The notes beneath the pieces are model-generated. The model saw only the letters and a program-made list of their open reading frames with translations. It ran no database searches and was not told the origin of the DNA. A stretch of DNA of 34,826 nt from Gammaproteobacteria bacterium. Its GTDB lineage: Bacteria > Pseudomonadota > Gammaproteobacteria > Methylococcales > Methylomonadaceae. Shown here piece by piece: positions 15,434-23,287 of this stretch; position 1 is the stretch's first letter, and every line of letters begins with the position of its first letter. The position numbers were made by a program, and so were the translations under genes. The stretch spans positions 1 through 34,826 of the forward strand of contig JAHJSQ010000144.1 in the NCBI GenBank assembly GCA_018830325.1, given 5' to 3'.

Positions 15434-17581
15434 ATGAAAGCCCCGAAGCTGATATTGATTGCAGTGATCACGATGCTGATCGGCGCCTTTTTTTATTTCG
15501 GATATTCCGATTTTTTGACCCTACATGAGCTGAAAACGCATCAGGCCGCGATTGAAGCCCGCATCGCCGCGCAACCAGTCGCCACGGCCATTGTTTATGC
15601 GCTGATTTATGTTCTGGTCACGGCCCTTTCTTTGCCCGGCGCGGCGGTGATGACCTTGGCCGGAGGCGCGCTATTCGGCTTACTGTGGGGCACCGTGATC
15701 GTATCGTTTGCTTCGACGATCGGCGCGACGCTGGCTTTTCTGGCCGCGCGCTTTTTGTTTCGCGATATCGTCAAAGACCGCTTCGGTTCGGCGATACGAA
15801 CGATCGATGCCGGAATCGAACGGGACGGTCCGTTTTATCTGTTCACGCTACGCTTGATTCCGTTGTTTCCGTTTTTCATGATCAATCTGGCCATGGGTTT
15901 GACCGCCATTCGCCTATCGACATTTTACTGGGTCAGTCAAGTCGGCATGCTGGCCGGCACGTTGGTCTACGTCAACGCCGGCACTCAGCTTGCGGGGATC
16001 GAATCGTTGTCGGATATTTTGTCGCCGGGCTTGCTCGGTTCGTTCGCGTTATTGGGCCTTTTTCCGTTATTGACCAAGAAAATCGTCGAGCAGATACAAG
16101 CCCGGAAAGTCTTCGCCGATTGGCCGAAGCCGGCGCATTTCGATAACAATATCGTCGTGATCGGCGCCGGCTCGGGCGGCTTGGTGACCGCTTATATCGC
16201 TGCAGCGGTCAAGGCCAAGGTCACGTTGGTCGAAAAGGACAAAATGGGCGGCGATTGCCTGAATACCGGCTGCGTCCCGTCAAAAGCGCTGATTCGCTCG
16301 GCAAAATGGCTGGCCCAGCACCGGCGCGCCGAAGAGTTCGGCATCAGACAGAGCAGCGCCGATTTCGATTTCGCCGATGTGATGGCGCGCGTGAAATCGG
16401 TCATCGAAAAGGTCGAACCGCACGATTCGATCGAACGCTATACTGAACTTGGCGTCGAGGTCGTGACCGGCGAGGCGAAAATCATCTCGCCCTGGGAAGT
16501 GCGGGTCGAAACTGCCGAAGGCAGTAAAACGTTGACGACGCGAGCGATCGTCATAGCCGCGGGCGCCCGCCCGTTCGTGCCGCCGATACCCGGCATAGAC
16601 AGCATCGAACCGCTGACGTCCGATAATTTATGGAATTTGCGCGAACTGCCGAAACGCTTATTGGTGCTCGGCGGCGGACCGATCGGCTGCGAATTGGCGC
16701 AATGCTTCGCCCGTTTCGGTAGCCGAGTGACGCAGGTGGAAATGGCGCCGCGCCTGTTAGTCCGCGAAGATCCGGAAGCGTCGGAAGCGGTGATGTCAAG
16801 TTTTAGACAGGATGGCGTCGATTTGAGATTGGAACATACCGCGAAGGAATTCATTGTCGAAAACGGAGAAAAAATCCTGATCGCCGAACACGACGGAAAA
16901 ACAGTCCGCATTCCGTTCGATCAAGTGCTGGTCGCGATCGGACGGGCCGCGAATATCGAAGGCTACGGTGTCGAGGCACTGGGCATTGCCCTGTCGCCGC
17001 GCCAGACCATCGCAACCGATCCGTTTCAGGCCACCAATTATCCGAATATCTATGCGGTCGGCGATGTGGCAGGTCCTTATCAATTCACTCATGTCGCCGC
17101 GCATCAGGCTTGGTATGCCGCCGTCAATGCCTTGTTCGACACGTTCAAGAAATTCCGTACCGATTATTCGGTGATTCCGTGGTCAACTTTCACGGACCCC
17201 GAAGTCGCGCGGGTCGGCCTAAACGAGCAAGAAGCCGAGCAGCAAAACATTCCCTATGAAGTCGTGACTTACGGTATCGACGAACTGGACCGAGCGATCG
17301 CCGACGGCGAGGCGCATGGCTTCGTCAAAGTGCTGACCGAGCCCGGCAAGGACAAAATTCTGGGCGTGATGATAGTCGGCGAGCATGCGGGCGATTTGAT
17401 CGCCGAATTCGTTTTGGCGATGAAACACGGCATCGGCCTGAACAAAATTCTCGGCACGATCCATATCTACCCGACCCTAGCCGAAGCCAACAAATACGCG
17501 GCCGGCGTTTGGAAGCGCGCGCATGCGCCGGAAAAACTGCTGCGCTGGCTGAGCTTTTATCATGCATGGCGTCGAAAATAG
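15434..17581 (+). CDS. TVP38/DedA-like membrane domain fused to FAD-dependent disulfide oxidoreductase
   Basis: This is a 715-residue two-part protein. Residues 1 to about 225 are hydrophobic and match the TVP38/TMEM64 (SNARE-associated) family: several membrane segments, LPGAAVMTLAGGALFG, and the family's F..RL.P.FPFF motif (LRLIPLFPFFMINLAMG). From about 237 a complete class I pyridine-nucleotide disulfide oxidoreductase follows, closest to mercuric reductase-like enzymes: FAD motif VVIGAGSGGL, redox pair CLNTGCVPSK (about 275/280), NAD(P) motif VLGGGPIGCELAQ, NIYAVGDVAG, and the dimer interface ending IHIYPTLAEANKYA. No mercury-binding N-terminal domain or C-terminal cysteine pair is seen, so mercury reduction is unlikely. 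The start at ATG 15434 overlaps the stop of a possible eight-codon leader ORF at 15411-15437. Confidence 0.9.
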   Translation: MKAPKLILIAVITMLIGAFFYFGYSDFLTLHELKTHQAAIEARIAAQPVATAIVYALIYVLVTALSLPGAAVMTLAGGALFGLLWGTVIVSFASTIGATLAFLAARFLFRDIVKDRFGSAIRTIDAGIERDGPFYLFTLRLIPLFPFFMINLAMGLTAIRLSTFYWVSQVGMLAGTLVYVNAGTQLAGIESLSDILSPGLLGSFALLGLFPLLTKKIVEQIQARKVFADWPKPAHFDNNIVVIGAGSGGLVTAYIAAAVKAKVTLVEKDKMGGDCLNTGCVPSKALIRSAKWLAQHRRAEEFGIRQSSADFDFADVMARVKSVIEKVEPHDSIERYTELGVEVVTGEAKIISPWEVRVETAEGSKTLTTRAIVIAAGARPFVPPIPGIDSIEPLTSDNLWNLRELPKRLLVLGGGPIGCELAQCFARFGSRVTQVEMAPRLLVREDPEASEAVMSSFRQDGVDLRLEHTAKEFIVENGEKILIAEHDGKTVRIPFDQVLVAIGRAANIEGYGVEALGIALSPRQTIATDPFQATNYPNIYAVGDVAGPYQFTHVAAHQAWYAAVNALFDTFKKFRTDYSVIPWSTFTDPEVARVGLNEQEAEQQNIPYEVVTYGIDELDRAIADGEAHGFVKVLTEPGKDKILGVMIVGEHAGDLIAEFVLAMKHGIGLNKILGTIHIYPTLAEANKYAAGVWKRAHAPEKLLRWLSFYHAWRRK

Positions 17582-17804
17582 CGAATTTAATGGCTATATT
17601 GCGTTAATAGTTGGCGTTGCCCCGGCAAAGTTACCGGGGCCTAGAAGCCATGGATGGCGAGGAGATTTCACGTCCTTGTGGCCTGGATGCCGGCAATCCC
17701 TGCCGGGATGACGCTTTCGATGTCTTTTCAACTACCAACGCGAATAGAGCGAACTAAATCGGGATTCATTACCATGACGATTCCTACTTTAAAAAGGAAA
17801 GCCG
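17582..17804. repeat. Intergenic hairpin repeats
   Basis: A 7-bp-arm hairpin (GCCCCGG and CCGGGGC, 17619-17640) lies 38 bases past the flavoprotein stop and might terminate it, though no T-run follows. A second hairpin-like unit around 17690-17713 (GCCGGCAATCCCTGCCGG) looks like a common dispersed intergenic repeat. There is no gene in this stretch. Confidence 0.5.
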
Positions 17805-18914
17805 ATGATTACGATATTGTTTGTTTCGGTGTGTTTTCTCGCGTATGCGAACGGGGCCAACGATAATTTCAAGGGCGTTGCTTCGCTTTACGGTAGCGGC
17901 ACGGCAAGTTACCGGGCGGCGTTGCTTTGGGCCACAATTACCACGTTATTGGGCTCGTTCTGCGCGCTCTATTTGGCAAAGCACTTGATCATCAAATTTT
18001 CCGGCAAAGGTCTCGTCGATGATGCATTGGTCCAGTCGGTGCCTTTTATCACGGCGGTGGCCTCCGGAGCCGGAGCGACGGTTATTTTGGCCACGCGTAT
18101 CGGCTTTCCGATATCGACGACTCATGCCTTGCTGGGGGCGATGGCAGGCAGCGGTTGGCTTGCGGCTGGAAACAACATGAACCTGGCTGCGCTAGTAGAA
18201 AATTTCGTTTTGCCGCTGTTGTTGAGTCCGTTGTTGGCGGTATTGCTGGCGATTATGGCTTATTCGTTATTTCTTCGAGCCGGACGGCAAATCGACACAG
18301 CTAACGATGTTTGTTTGTGCGTCGAAGAGCGCGCCTCATTCGTTCCTGTCGAAGCCATTGCCGTGGAGCTTAAAAGACCTGGTTTAGACCTGATTATGGC
18401 TCGGAAGACGGACTGCGCGGAATCGGCGCATACTCATTTGTTCGGGTTCAATCTTGAGAGGCTATTCGACAGGTTGCACATTTTGAGCGCGGGTACGGTC
18501 TGCTTCGCGCGAGGATTGAACGATACGCCGAAAATAGCCGCCTTGTTGTTGCTTGCTCCCGGATTGTCGATAGCAATGATCATTTTGCTGGTATCGCTGA
18601 TGATGGCGGTCGGCGGCCTGCTCAATGCGAGGAATGTTGCCGAGACCATGAGCCATAAAATCACCGAAATCGATCATCGGCAAGGTTTTGCGGCGAACAC
18701 GACAACGGCATTGATGGTTATTATCGCCAGCCAACTCGGTATGCCGGTATCCACGACACATGTGACGGTCGGTGCATTATTTGGCATCGGTGTATCGAGC
18801 GGCAAGGCGCGCTGGAACACGATTGCCTCCATCGTGTCATCTTGGATGATCACGCTGCCTTGTGCCGCATTCGTTTCGGCAGCGGCTTATCTTATGATTT
18901 CACGTCTCATCTAA
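17805..18914 (+). CDS. PiT-family inorganic phosphate transporter
   Basis: This inner-membrane phosphate permease, usually proton- or metal-phosphate-coupled, has 369 residues. Both PiT signature repeats are present: FLAYANGANDNFKG with GFPISTTHALLGA in the first half and CFARGLNDTPKIAALL with GMPVSTTHVTVGALFGIG in the second. About ten hydrophobic segments surround a charged cytoplasmic loop (about 160-215). The ATG start follows an AAAGGAAA ribosome site. PiT systems admit arsenate as well as phosphate, which is relevant given the arsenic genes 1.6 kb downstream. The ECF sigma gene begins 43 bases after the stop, so co-transcription is possible. Confidence 0.92.
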   Translation: MITILFVSVCFLAYANGANDNFKGVASLYGSGTASYRAALLWATITTLLGSFCALYLAKHLIIKFSGKGLVDDALVQSVPFITAVASGAGATVILATRIGFPISTTHALLGAMAGSGWLAAGNNMNLAALVENFVLPLLLSPLLAVLLAIMAYSLFLRAGRQIDTANDVCLCVEERASFVPVEAIAVELKRPGLDLIMARKTDCAESAHTHLFGFNLERLFDRLHILSAGTVCFARGLNDTPKIAALLLLAPGLSIAMIILLVSLMMAVGGLLNARNVAETMSHKITEIDHRQGFAANTTTALMVIIASQLGMPVSTTHVTVGALFGIGVSSGKARWNTIASIVSSWMITLPCAAFVSAAAYLMISRLI

Positions 18915-18957
18915 AAGTATTCGTGAATTCAACTTATGAAATCACGAGGTGTTTTAA

Positions 18958-19521
18958 ATGATGCATCAATTGTCAAAGCCGGAGCAATGGCTTGACTTGT
19001 ATGGCGATATTCTTTACCGATACGGCTATGCGCGGCTCCGCAATCCAGATGCTGCCGAAGACTTGGTCCAGGAAACATTGCTGGCCGCCCTCAGGGCAAG
19101 AGATCGTTACGCCGGACAGGCTTCCGAGCAAACTTGGCTGATCGGAATTTTAAAACACAAAATCATCGATCATTTTCGCAAAATTTCTAAAGAGTCGAGT
19201 CGGGAGTACGACGAAGGTGCGGTAATCGAAGGGGAGGACGAATTTTTCGACGAAAAGGGTAATTGGCAACACGATGTTTCGTCCTGGTCCAAACCGGATA
19301 AATCGCTCGAGCAATCGCAATTTTTCGACGTTTTGCAACGTTGTATCGAGCGTTTGCCGCCTAAATCGGCGCAGTTGTTCGTACTGCGTGAGATCGACGG
19401 GGTCGACACCGAAGAAATTTGCGTAGCGATGTCGATTACCTCGAATAACTTTTGGGTGATGATGTCTCGGACCAGAGTGCGGCTGCGCCACTGTCTGGAC
19501 TTGAATTGGTTTAATGCGTAA
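18958..19521 (+). CDS. ECF sigma factor, TIGR02943-type
   Basis: This is a 187-residue extracytoplasmic-function sigma factor. Region 2 (about 14-80) contains RNPDAAEDLVQETLLAALRA and TWLIGILKHKIIDHFRK; region 4 (about 125-180) contains LQRCIERLPPKSAQLFVLRE and a helix-turn-helix (TEEICVAMSITSNNFWVMM) ending RLRHCLDLNWF. The linker motif FFDEKGNWQ and the C-terminal LDLNWFN are characteristic of the TIGR02943 group. Start at 18958 or the neighbouring ATG 18961, after CACGAGGTG. A zinc-finger anti-sigma gene follows 11 bases later, as expected. Its regulon is unknown; the PiT gene upstream and arsenosugar genes downstream are candidates. Confidence 0.9.
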   Translation: MMHQLSKPEQWLDLYGDILYRYGYARLRNPDAAEDLVQETLLAALRARDRYAGQASEQTWLIGILKHKIIDHFRKISKESSREYDEGAVIEGEDEFFDEKGNWQHDVSSWSKPDKSLEQSQFFDVLQRCIERLPPKSAQLFVLREIDGVDTEEICVAMSITSNNFWVMMSRTRVRLRHCLDLNWFNA

Positions 19522-19532
19522 AGGCTGGGATT

Positions 19533-19799
19533 ATGTTGACGTGTAAAGAAGCCAGTGTTCTGGCAACAAAAGCGATGGACGGCAAATTGACTTTTCGGGA
19601 ACGGGTCGGTTTACGGCTTCATGTCGCGATGTGCGGCTTGTGTCGGCGCTATGTTCGGGATATGAAAAGATTACGTGAAACGGTACGAAGCGCAAGCCAG
19701 ATTGAGTTTAAGTTGCTGCCCGAATCGGTAACACTTTCCCGAAGCTCGCGCGAACGAATCAAACAAGCGTTGAATAATGCATTACGGCATAGAGATTAA
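19533..19799 (+). CDS. Zinc-finger (zf-HC2) anti-sigma factor
   Basis: This is an 88-residue soluble protein with the anti-sigma zinc motif: an upstream Cys (LTCKEAS) and HVAMCGLCRRYV (H-x3-C-x2-C). No membrane segment is visible, so it is a short cytoplasmic anti-sigma factor of the ChrR/RsrA-like zinc type. It probably binds and silences the sigma factor encoded immediately upstream, releasing it on a redox, metal or similar signal. It is the last gene of the unit; a family A repeat starts 26 bases after its stop. Confidence 0.85.
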   Translation: MLTCKEASVLATKAMDGKLTFRERVGLRLHVAMCGLCRRYVRDMKRLRETVRSASQIEFKLLPESVTLSRSSRERIKQALNNALRHRD

Positions 19800-19825
19800 A
19801 TTCGTTCGACCCGACTTAACCAATG

Positions 19826-19919
19826 GTAATTATTCAGCGAATGAGGTCGGTTTGGCGTCGGCATTGATTTCTAATTAATACCCGGTACCTTGTTATGCAT
19901 AACTTATGCTGAATAATTA
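19826..19919. repeat. MITE-like element, family A, copy 3
   Basis: The ends GTAATTATTCAGC (19826-19838) and GCTGAATAATTA (19908-19919) are inverted copies and share the TATTCAG/CTGAATA termini of the copies at 426-510 and 13454-13551. The interior differs. It lies just past the anti-sigma gene. Confidence 0.7.
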
Positions 19920-20133
19920 AAATAAACGCAGTGTATAAGGTTTATGTTATTGAACTAGAAAGATTAAAAATTTCAGTGCATTTAGCCGGATTTGATGGAG
20001 TTCATTCCGTTCTCTTAAAACAGAGTCGCCAAAAAATTAATTCGAGTGTAAGGTTTATCCCGGTTTTTTTACAGATTGATAAACGCCATTCTTGGCGATC
20101 GGATTCCGTCGTTAAGCTTACATGAATGCATTC

Positions 20134-20383
20134 ACCCGGCACTTAAGGATTTCGTGATAAATAACGTCCTGGAACTACGAGCTTTGTTGAGGGTTCGGTA
20201 ACTCGCTTGACAGGACGCCGTGAATACGTCCGTGTAGGCTTGACGGCGGCTTTCCCTGCCGCCGACACCTGCCAATCGAGGTACCGAACCCTCTGTAAAG
20301 TAGGGAAGTTATTTACGGTTAAATCCTAAATTCCATAGTCCATTGGCTATGCCTAACTATCTTGGATAATTTAGGTGCCGGGT
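20134..20383. repeat. 250-bp MITE-like element with nested inverted repeats (family C)
   Basis: The ends ACCCGGCACTTAA (20134-20146) and TTAGGTGCCGGGT (20371-20383) are inverted with one mismatch. Further inside, AATAAC near 20158 pairs with GTTATTT near 20308, and GAGGGTTCGGTA (20189-20200) pairs perfectly with TACCGAACCCTC (20282-20293). The centre carries GGACGCCGTGAATACGTCC, found inverted at 3438-3456, and a GGCGGC/GCCGCC hairpin. Part of the element recurs inverted at about 23309-23372. There is no coding capacity. Confidence 0.75.
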
Positions 20384-20557
20384 TTACAGCATTTTGTTTG
20401 GCGAGCAACCGCACCCTAAACAAACTTAAGCAATATCATCCCGGAGAAATGAAATGTAATGAAATTTTCTTCATGATCTCGTTAGGATTGAAAAAGGACC
20501 GTGACAGACTCAAGTATTTGTCACGAACACACGAAAACGCTAACACTCGAAACCGCC

Positions 20558-21604
20558 ATGAACGAAACCGCGATAACCGATTCGATAAAAAACTATTACG
20601 GCAAAGTGCTCAACTCAAGCCAGGATTTGAAAACCAGCGCTTGTTGCACGGCCGATGCCTTTCCAAAGCATTTGCGCGCTTTACTCAAGGATGTCCATCC
20701 CGAAGTCGTCGAGCGCTTTTACGGCTGCGGTTCGCCGCTGCCGCCGGCGCTAGAAGGCCGCACGGTCTTGGATTTGGGCTGCGGGACCGGGCGCGACTGT
20801 TATTTGTTGTCCCGTTTGGTCGGCGAAAACGGGCAGGTTATCGGCGTCGATATGACCGATGAACAGCTCGGTATCGCGCGAACATATCGTGATTGGCATG
20901 CCGAACGTTACGGTTATGCACGTTCGAATGTCGAATTCAGACAGGGTTATATCGAGGATTTAGCCTCGCTCGGTATCGCCGATAATTCGATCGACGTGGT
21001 CGTGTCGAATTGCGTCGTCAACTTGTCGCCGGACAAGAGGTGCGTGCTGTCGGAAATTTTCCGCGTACTCAAACCCGGCGGCGAATTGTATTTTTCCGAT
21101 GTTTATGCCGACCGGCGCATCCCCGAACAACTCAAGTTGGAGCCGGTATTGCTCGGCGAGTGTCTGGCCGGGGCGTTTTATTGGGAGGATTTTCGCCGCG
21201 CCTTGCAGGATCTGGGATGTCCCGATGTGCGAATCGTCAGCGAAAGCCCGATCGACATCGATGATGACGAGGTGCATGCCAAAATCGGCATGATCGGTTT
21301 TCGTTCGGTCACGATACGGGCATTCAAACTGCGGCTCGAAGACCGCTGCGAAGATTTCGGGCAAGTCGCGACTTACCGAGGCACGATCGCAGGCCATCCG
21401 CACTTTTTCGATCTTGACGATCATCACCATTTCGAAACCGGAAGGCCGTTGCGCGTGTGCGGCAACACTGCCGACATGCTCGACGGCAGCCGCTACGGCC
21501 GTCATTTCGAGCTCTTGGGCGACAAAAACGTGCATTTCGGTCTGTTCGACTGCGCGCCGCCTAACAGCAGCGCGAATCTAACTTCCGGCGCGGCGTGTTG
21601 CTGA
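20558..21604 (+). CDS. arsM: ArsM-type arsenite S-adenosylmethionine methyltransferase
   Basis: ArsM methylates As(III) with S-adenosylmethionine in the cytoplasm. The 348-residue protein has the family N-terminus (SIKNYYGKVLNSSQDLKTSACC), SAM motif I VLDLGCGTGRD (about 70-80), GVDMTDEQL, and the three regions that hold the arsenic-binding cysteines: SACC (29/30), SNCVVNLSPDK (152) and GECLAGAFYWED (202). A C-terminal extension with ALKLRLEDRCEDFGQVATY-like sequence and a final Cys pair is typical of long ArsM. ATG 20558 fits the family; a GTG at 20501 with an AAAGGA box upstream is an alternative. The stop overlaps the next start (TGATG), indicating coupled translation. Confidence 0.9.
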   Translation: MNETAITDSIKNYYGKVLNSSQDLKTSACCTADAFPKHLRALLKDVHPEVVERFYGCGSPLPPALEGRTVLDLGCGTGRDCYLLSRLVGENGQVIGVDMTDEQLGIARTYRDWHAERYGYARSNVEFRQGYIEDLASLGIADNSIDVVVSNCVVNLSPDKRCVLSEIFRVLKPGGELYFSDVYADRRIPEQLKLEPVLLGECLAGAFYWEDFRRALQDLGCPDVRIVSESPIDIDDDEVHAKIGMIGFRSVTIRAFKLRLEDRCEDFGQVATYRGTIAGHPHFFDLDDHHHFETGRPLRVCGNTADMLDGSRYGRHFELLGDKNVHFGLFDCAPPNSSANLTSGAACC

Positions 21605-22317
21605 TGACCGCACGCGGTGCGATTGCCTTATTCGTCAAAACTCCGGGGCTATCGCCGATCAAAACACGCTTGGCGGTCAAACTGGGAACCGACAGGGCAG
21701 AGCAATTTCATTGGCAGGCGGCTCGGTCAACGGTTGCCGTCATCAAGCAGGCGGAACAATCATGCGAGCTTCAAGGCTATTATGCCGTGGCCGAAGAAAT
21801 CGCGGCGACGAACGGAATTTGGCGGGGCATGCCGTGTCTCTGGCAAGGCGAGGGCGGTTTGGGCGAGCGCATGCGTCATGTTTATGAGCATTTAATAGAA
21901 AATCATGATTTTGTTATGTTGGTAGGGGCCGATATTCCGCAAATGACCGTTACCGATTTGCAGCAAGCTTCAAGTTGGCTTGAGCACGAAGAGCAAGCTC
22001 GGTTTGCGTACGGGCCGAGTCTCGACGGCGGCTTTTGGCTGTTCGGCGGCAATTGTTCACTGCTGGGGCCTTGGTGGACCGATGTCGAATATAGCACCGC
22101 CGATACCGGCGCGCAGTTTTTCAATGCCGTCAAACAATGGGGCGAGGTGCAAACGCTACGAGTGCTGCAAGATGTTGACGAATCGTCCGATTTACTTGTC
22201 TTACATAAAGCACTGCAAGCACTGGCTTCGCCGGTACCGGAACAGGTTCAACTGATGCGTTTTTTGTATGGGTTGACGCCTGAGTTGACGACACTCGATG
22301 AGGGGCCTTATGTATAA
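21604..22317 (+). CDS. TIGR04282-type (DUF2064) glycosyltransferase of arsenosugar clusters
   Basis: This is a 237-residue GT-A-fold protein of the DUF2064/TIGR04282 family, annotated as an arsenosugar biosynthesis glycosyltransferase because it commonly occurs beside arsM and arsS. Visible motifs are LFVKTPGLSPIKTRLA at the N-terminus, WQGEGGLGERM, VMLVGADIPQMT (metal/nucleotide-sugar site) and GPSLDGGFWLFGG. Its first codon overlaps the arsM stop (ATG 21604), so it is translationally coupled; the in-frame GTG at 21595 is less likely. The last eight bases overlap the arsS start. The catalytic role in arsenosugar formation is inferred from family and context. Confidence 0.88.
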   Translation: MTARGAIALFVKTPGLSPIKTRLAVKLGTDRAEQFHWQAARSTVAVIKQAEQSCELQGYYAVAEEIAATNGIWRGMPCLWQGEGGLGERMRHVYEHLIENHDFVMLVGADIPQMTVTDLQQASSWLEHEEQARFAYGPSLDGGFWLFGGNCSLLGPWWTDVEYSTADTGAQFFNAVKQWGEVQTLRVLQDVDESSDLLVLHKALQALASPVPEQVQLMRFLYGLTPELTTLDEGPYV

Positions 22318-23287
22318 CAGCAAGCCGTTATTGCTCAAAAGCGAATTTCCCGCTTTGCGCAGAGCGCAGTTGACGACGCTGCAGATGAACCTGGGCTATC
22401 TCTGTAATCTGAGCTGCGTCCACTGTCATGTCAACGCGGGGCCGAAGCGTACCGAACTGATGACGCGCGAAGTCATGGCAAATGCGTTGAAATTCGCCGA
22501 AAAACAAAGCATACAGATCTTGGATCTGACCGGCGGTTCGCCGGAAATGAACCCGGATTTTCGCTGGCTGGTTGAGACTGCGAGGCGGCAAGGTCTGCAC
22601 GTCATCGACCGCTGCAATCCGACCATTTTGGTCGAGCCGGGTTACGAATGGGCCGCCGAATTCCTGGCCGAACAGCAGGTCGAAATTATCGCGTCCTTGC
22701 CTTGCTATATCGGCGATAACGTCGATGCGCAGCGCGGCAAAGGAGTGTTTTCGTCCTCGATTGCCGCGCTCAAGCGACTCAATGAACTCGGTTACGGACG
22801 CCCGGACAGCGGCTTGGAGCTGAATTTGGTATTTAACCCTCAGGGCCCGGTGCTCCCGCCGCCGCAGCAAGCGCTAGAACAGCAATATCGCGACCATTTG
22901 GGCAGCGAATTCGGTATTGTATTCAACCGCTTATTGGCCATTACCAACATGCCGATACAACGTTTCGGTGCGGTACTGATGGCGGGCGGAAAGCATGAAA
23001 CCGATAGCCGACAAGTCTTTGACGACTATCTGCGATTGCTCAAGGACGCCTATCGACCGGAAAACCTGAGCAAGGTCATGTGCAAAAGCTTGTTGAGCAT
23101 CGATTGGCAAGGTTTCGTCTATGACTGCGATTTCAATCAAATGTTGGATTTGCCGCTGGGCGGCAAAAATCCGGTTCATATCGGCGATTTGTTGTCTGAA
23201 GACCTGGGTTCGGCGCCGATACAAGTGGCCGATCATTGTTTCGGCTGTACCGCGGGCCAAGGTTCGAGTTGCGGCGGTGCGCTCTAA
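22310..23287 (+). CDS. arsS: Arsenosugar biosynthesis radical SAM protein ArsS
   Basis: This is a 325-residue radical SAM enzyme of the ArsS family (TIGR04167). The [4Fe-4S]-SAM motif is CNLSCVHCHVNAGP (C-x3-C-x2-C). Other family features are LDLTGGSPEMNPDFRWLV, DRCNPTIL, ASLPCYIGDNVDAQRG, LNLVFNPQGP, FNRLLAITNMPI, and a C-terminal set of cysteines in YDCDFNQMLDLP and HCFGCTAGQGSSCGG, likely binding an auxiliary cluster. In cyanobacteria ArsS acts after ArsM to attach the deoxyadenosyl/ribosyl part to methylated arsenic. ATG 22310, behind GAGGGGC, is preferred to ATG 22298. It closes the arsM-TIGR04282-arsS unit. Confidence 0.93.
   Translation: MYNSKPLLLKSEFPALRRAQLTTLQMNLGYLCNLSCVHCHVNAGPKRTELMTREVMANALKFAEKQSIQILDLTGGSPEMNPDFRWLVETARRQGLHVIDRCNPTILVEPGYEWAAEFLAEQQVEIIASLPCYIGDNVDAQRGKGVFSSSIAALKRLNELGYGRPDSGLELNLVFNPQGPVLPPPQQALEQQYRDHLGSEFGIVFNRLLAITNMPIQRFGAVLMAGGKHETDSRQVFDDYLRLLKDAYRPENLSKVMCKSLLSIDWQGFVYDCDFNQMLDLPLGGKNPVHIGDLLSEDLGSAPIQVADHCFGCTAGQGSSCGGAL

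Larger units (their letters stand above)
19800..20557. other. 758-base repeat-bearing region upstream of the arsenosugar operon
   Basis: I support no gene here; a 64-codon ORF at 19931-20125 has no recognisable features. Contents are a family A element (19826-19919) and a 250-bp inverted-repeat element (20134-20383). The remaining 20384-20557 probably holds the arsM promoter, but I saw no convincing box and no recognisable ArsR operator. Confidence 0.55.

Noticed and set aside
15434-17581. Mercuric reductase
   Set aside because: The redox pair fits, but there is no N-terminal metal-binding domain, no C-terminal cysteine pair and no mer genes nearby.
19931-20125. 64-codon plus-strand ORF before the family C repeat
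   Set aside because: It starts with GTG, has no ribosome site and shows no domain; it lies between repeats and looks like chance.
20362-20862. Plus-strand ORF of 166 codons overlapping the arsM start
   Set aside because: It begins inside the family C repeat and then reads arsM in a wrong frame.
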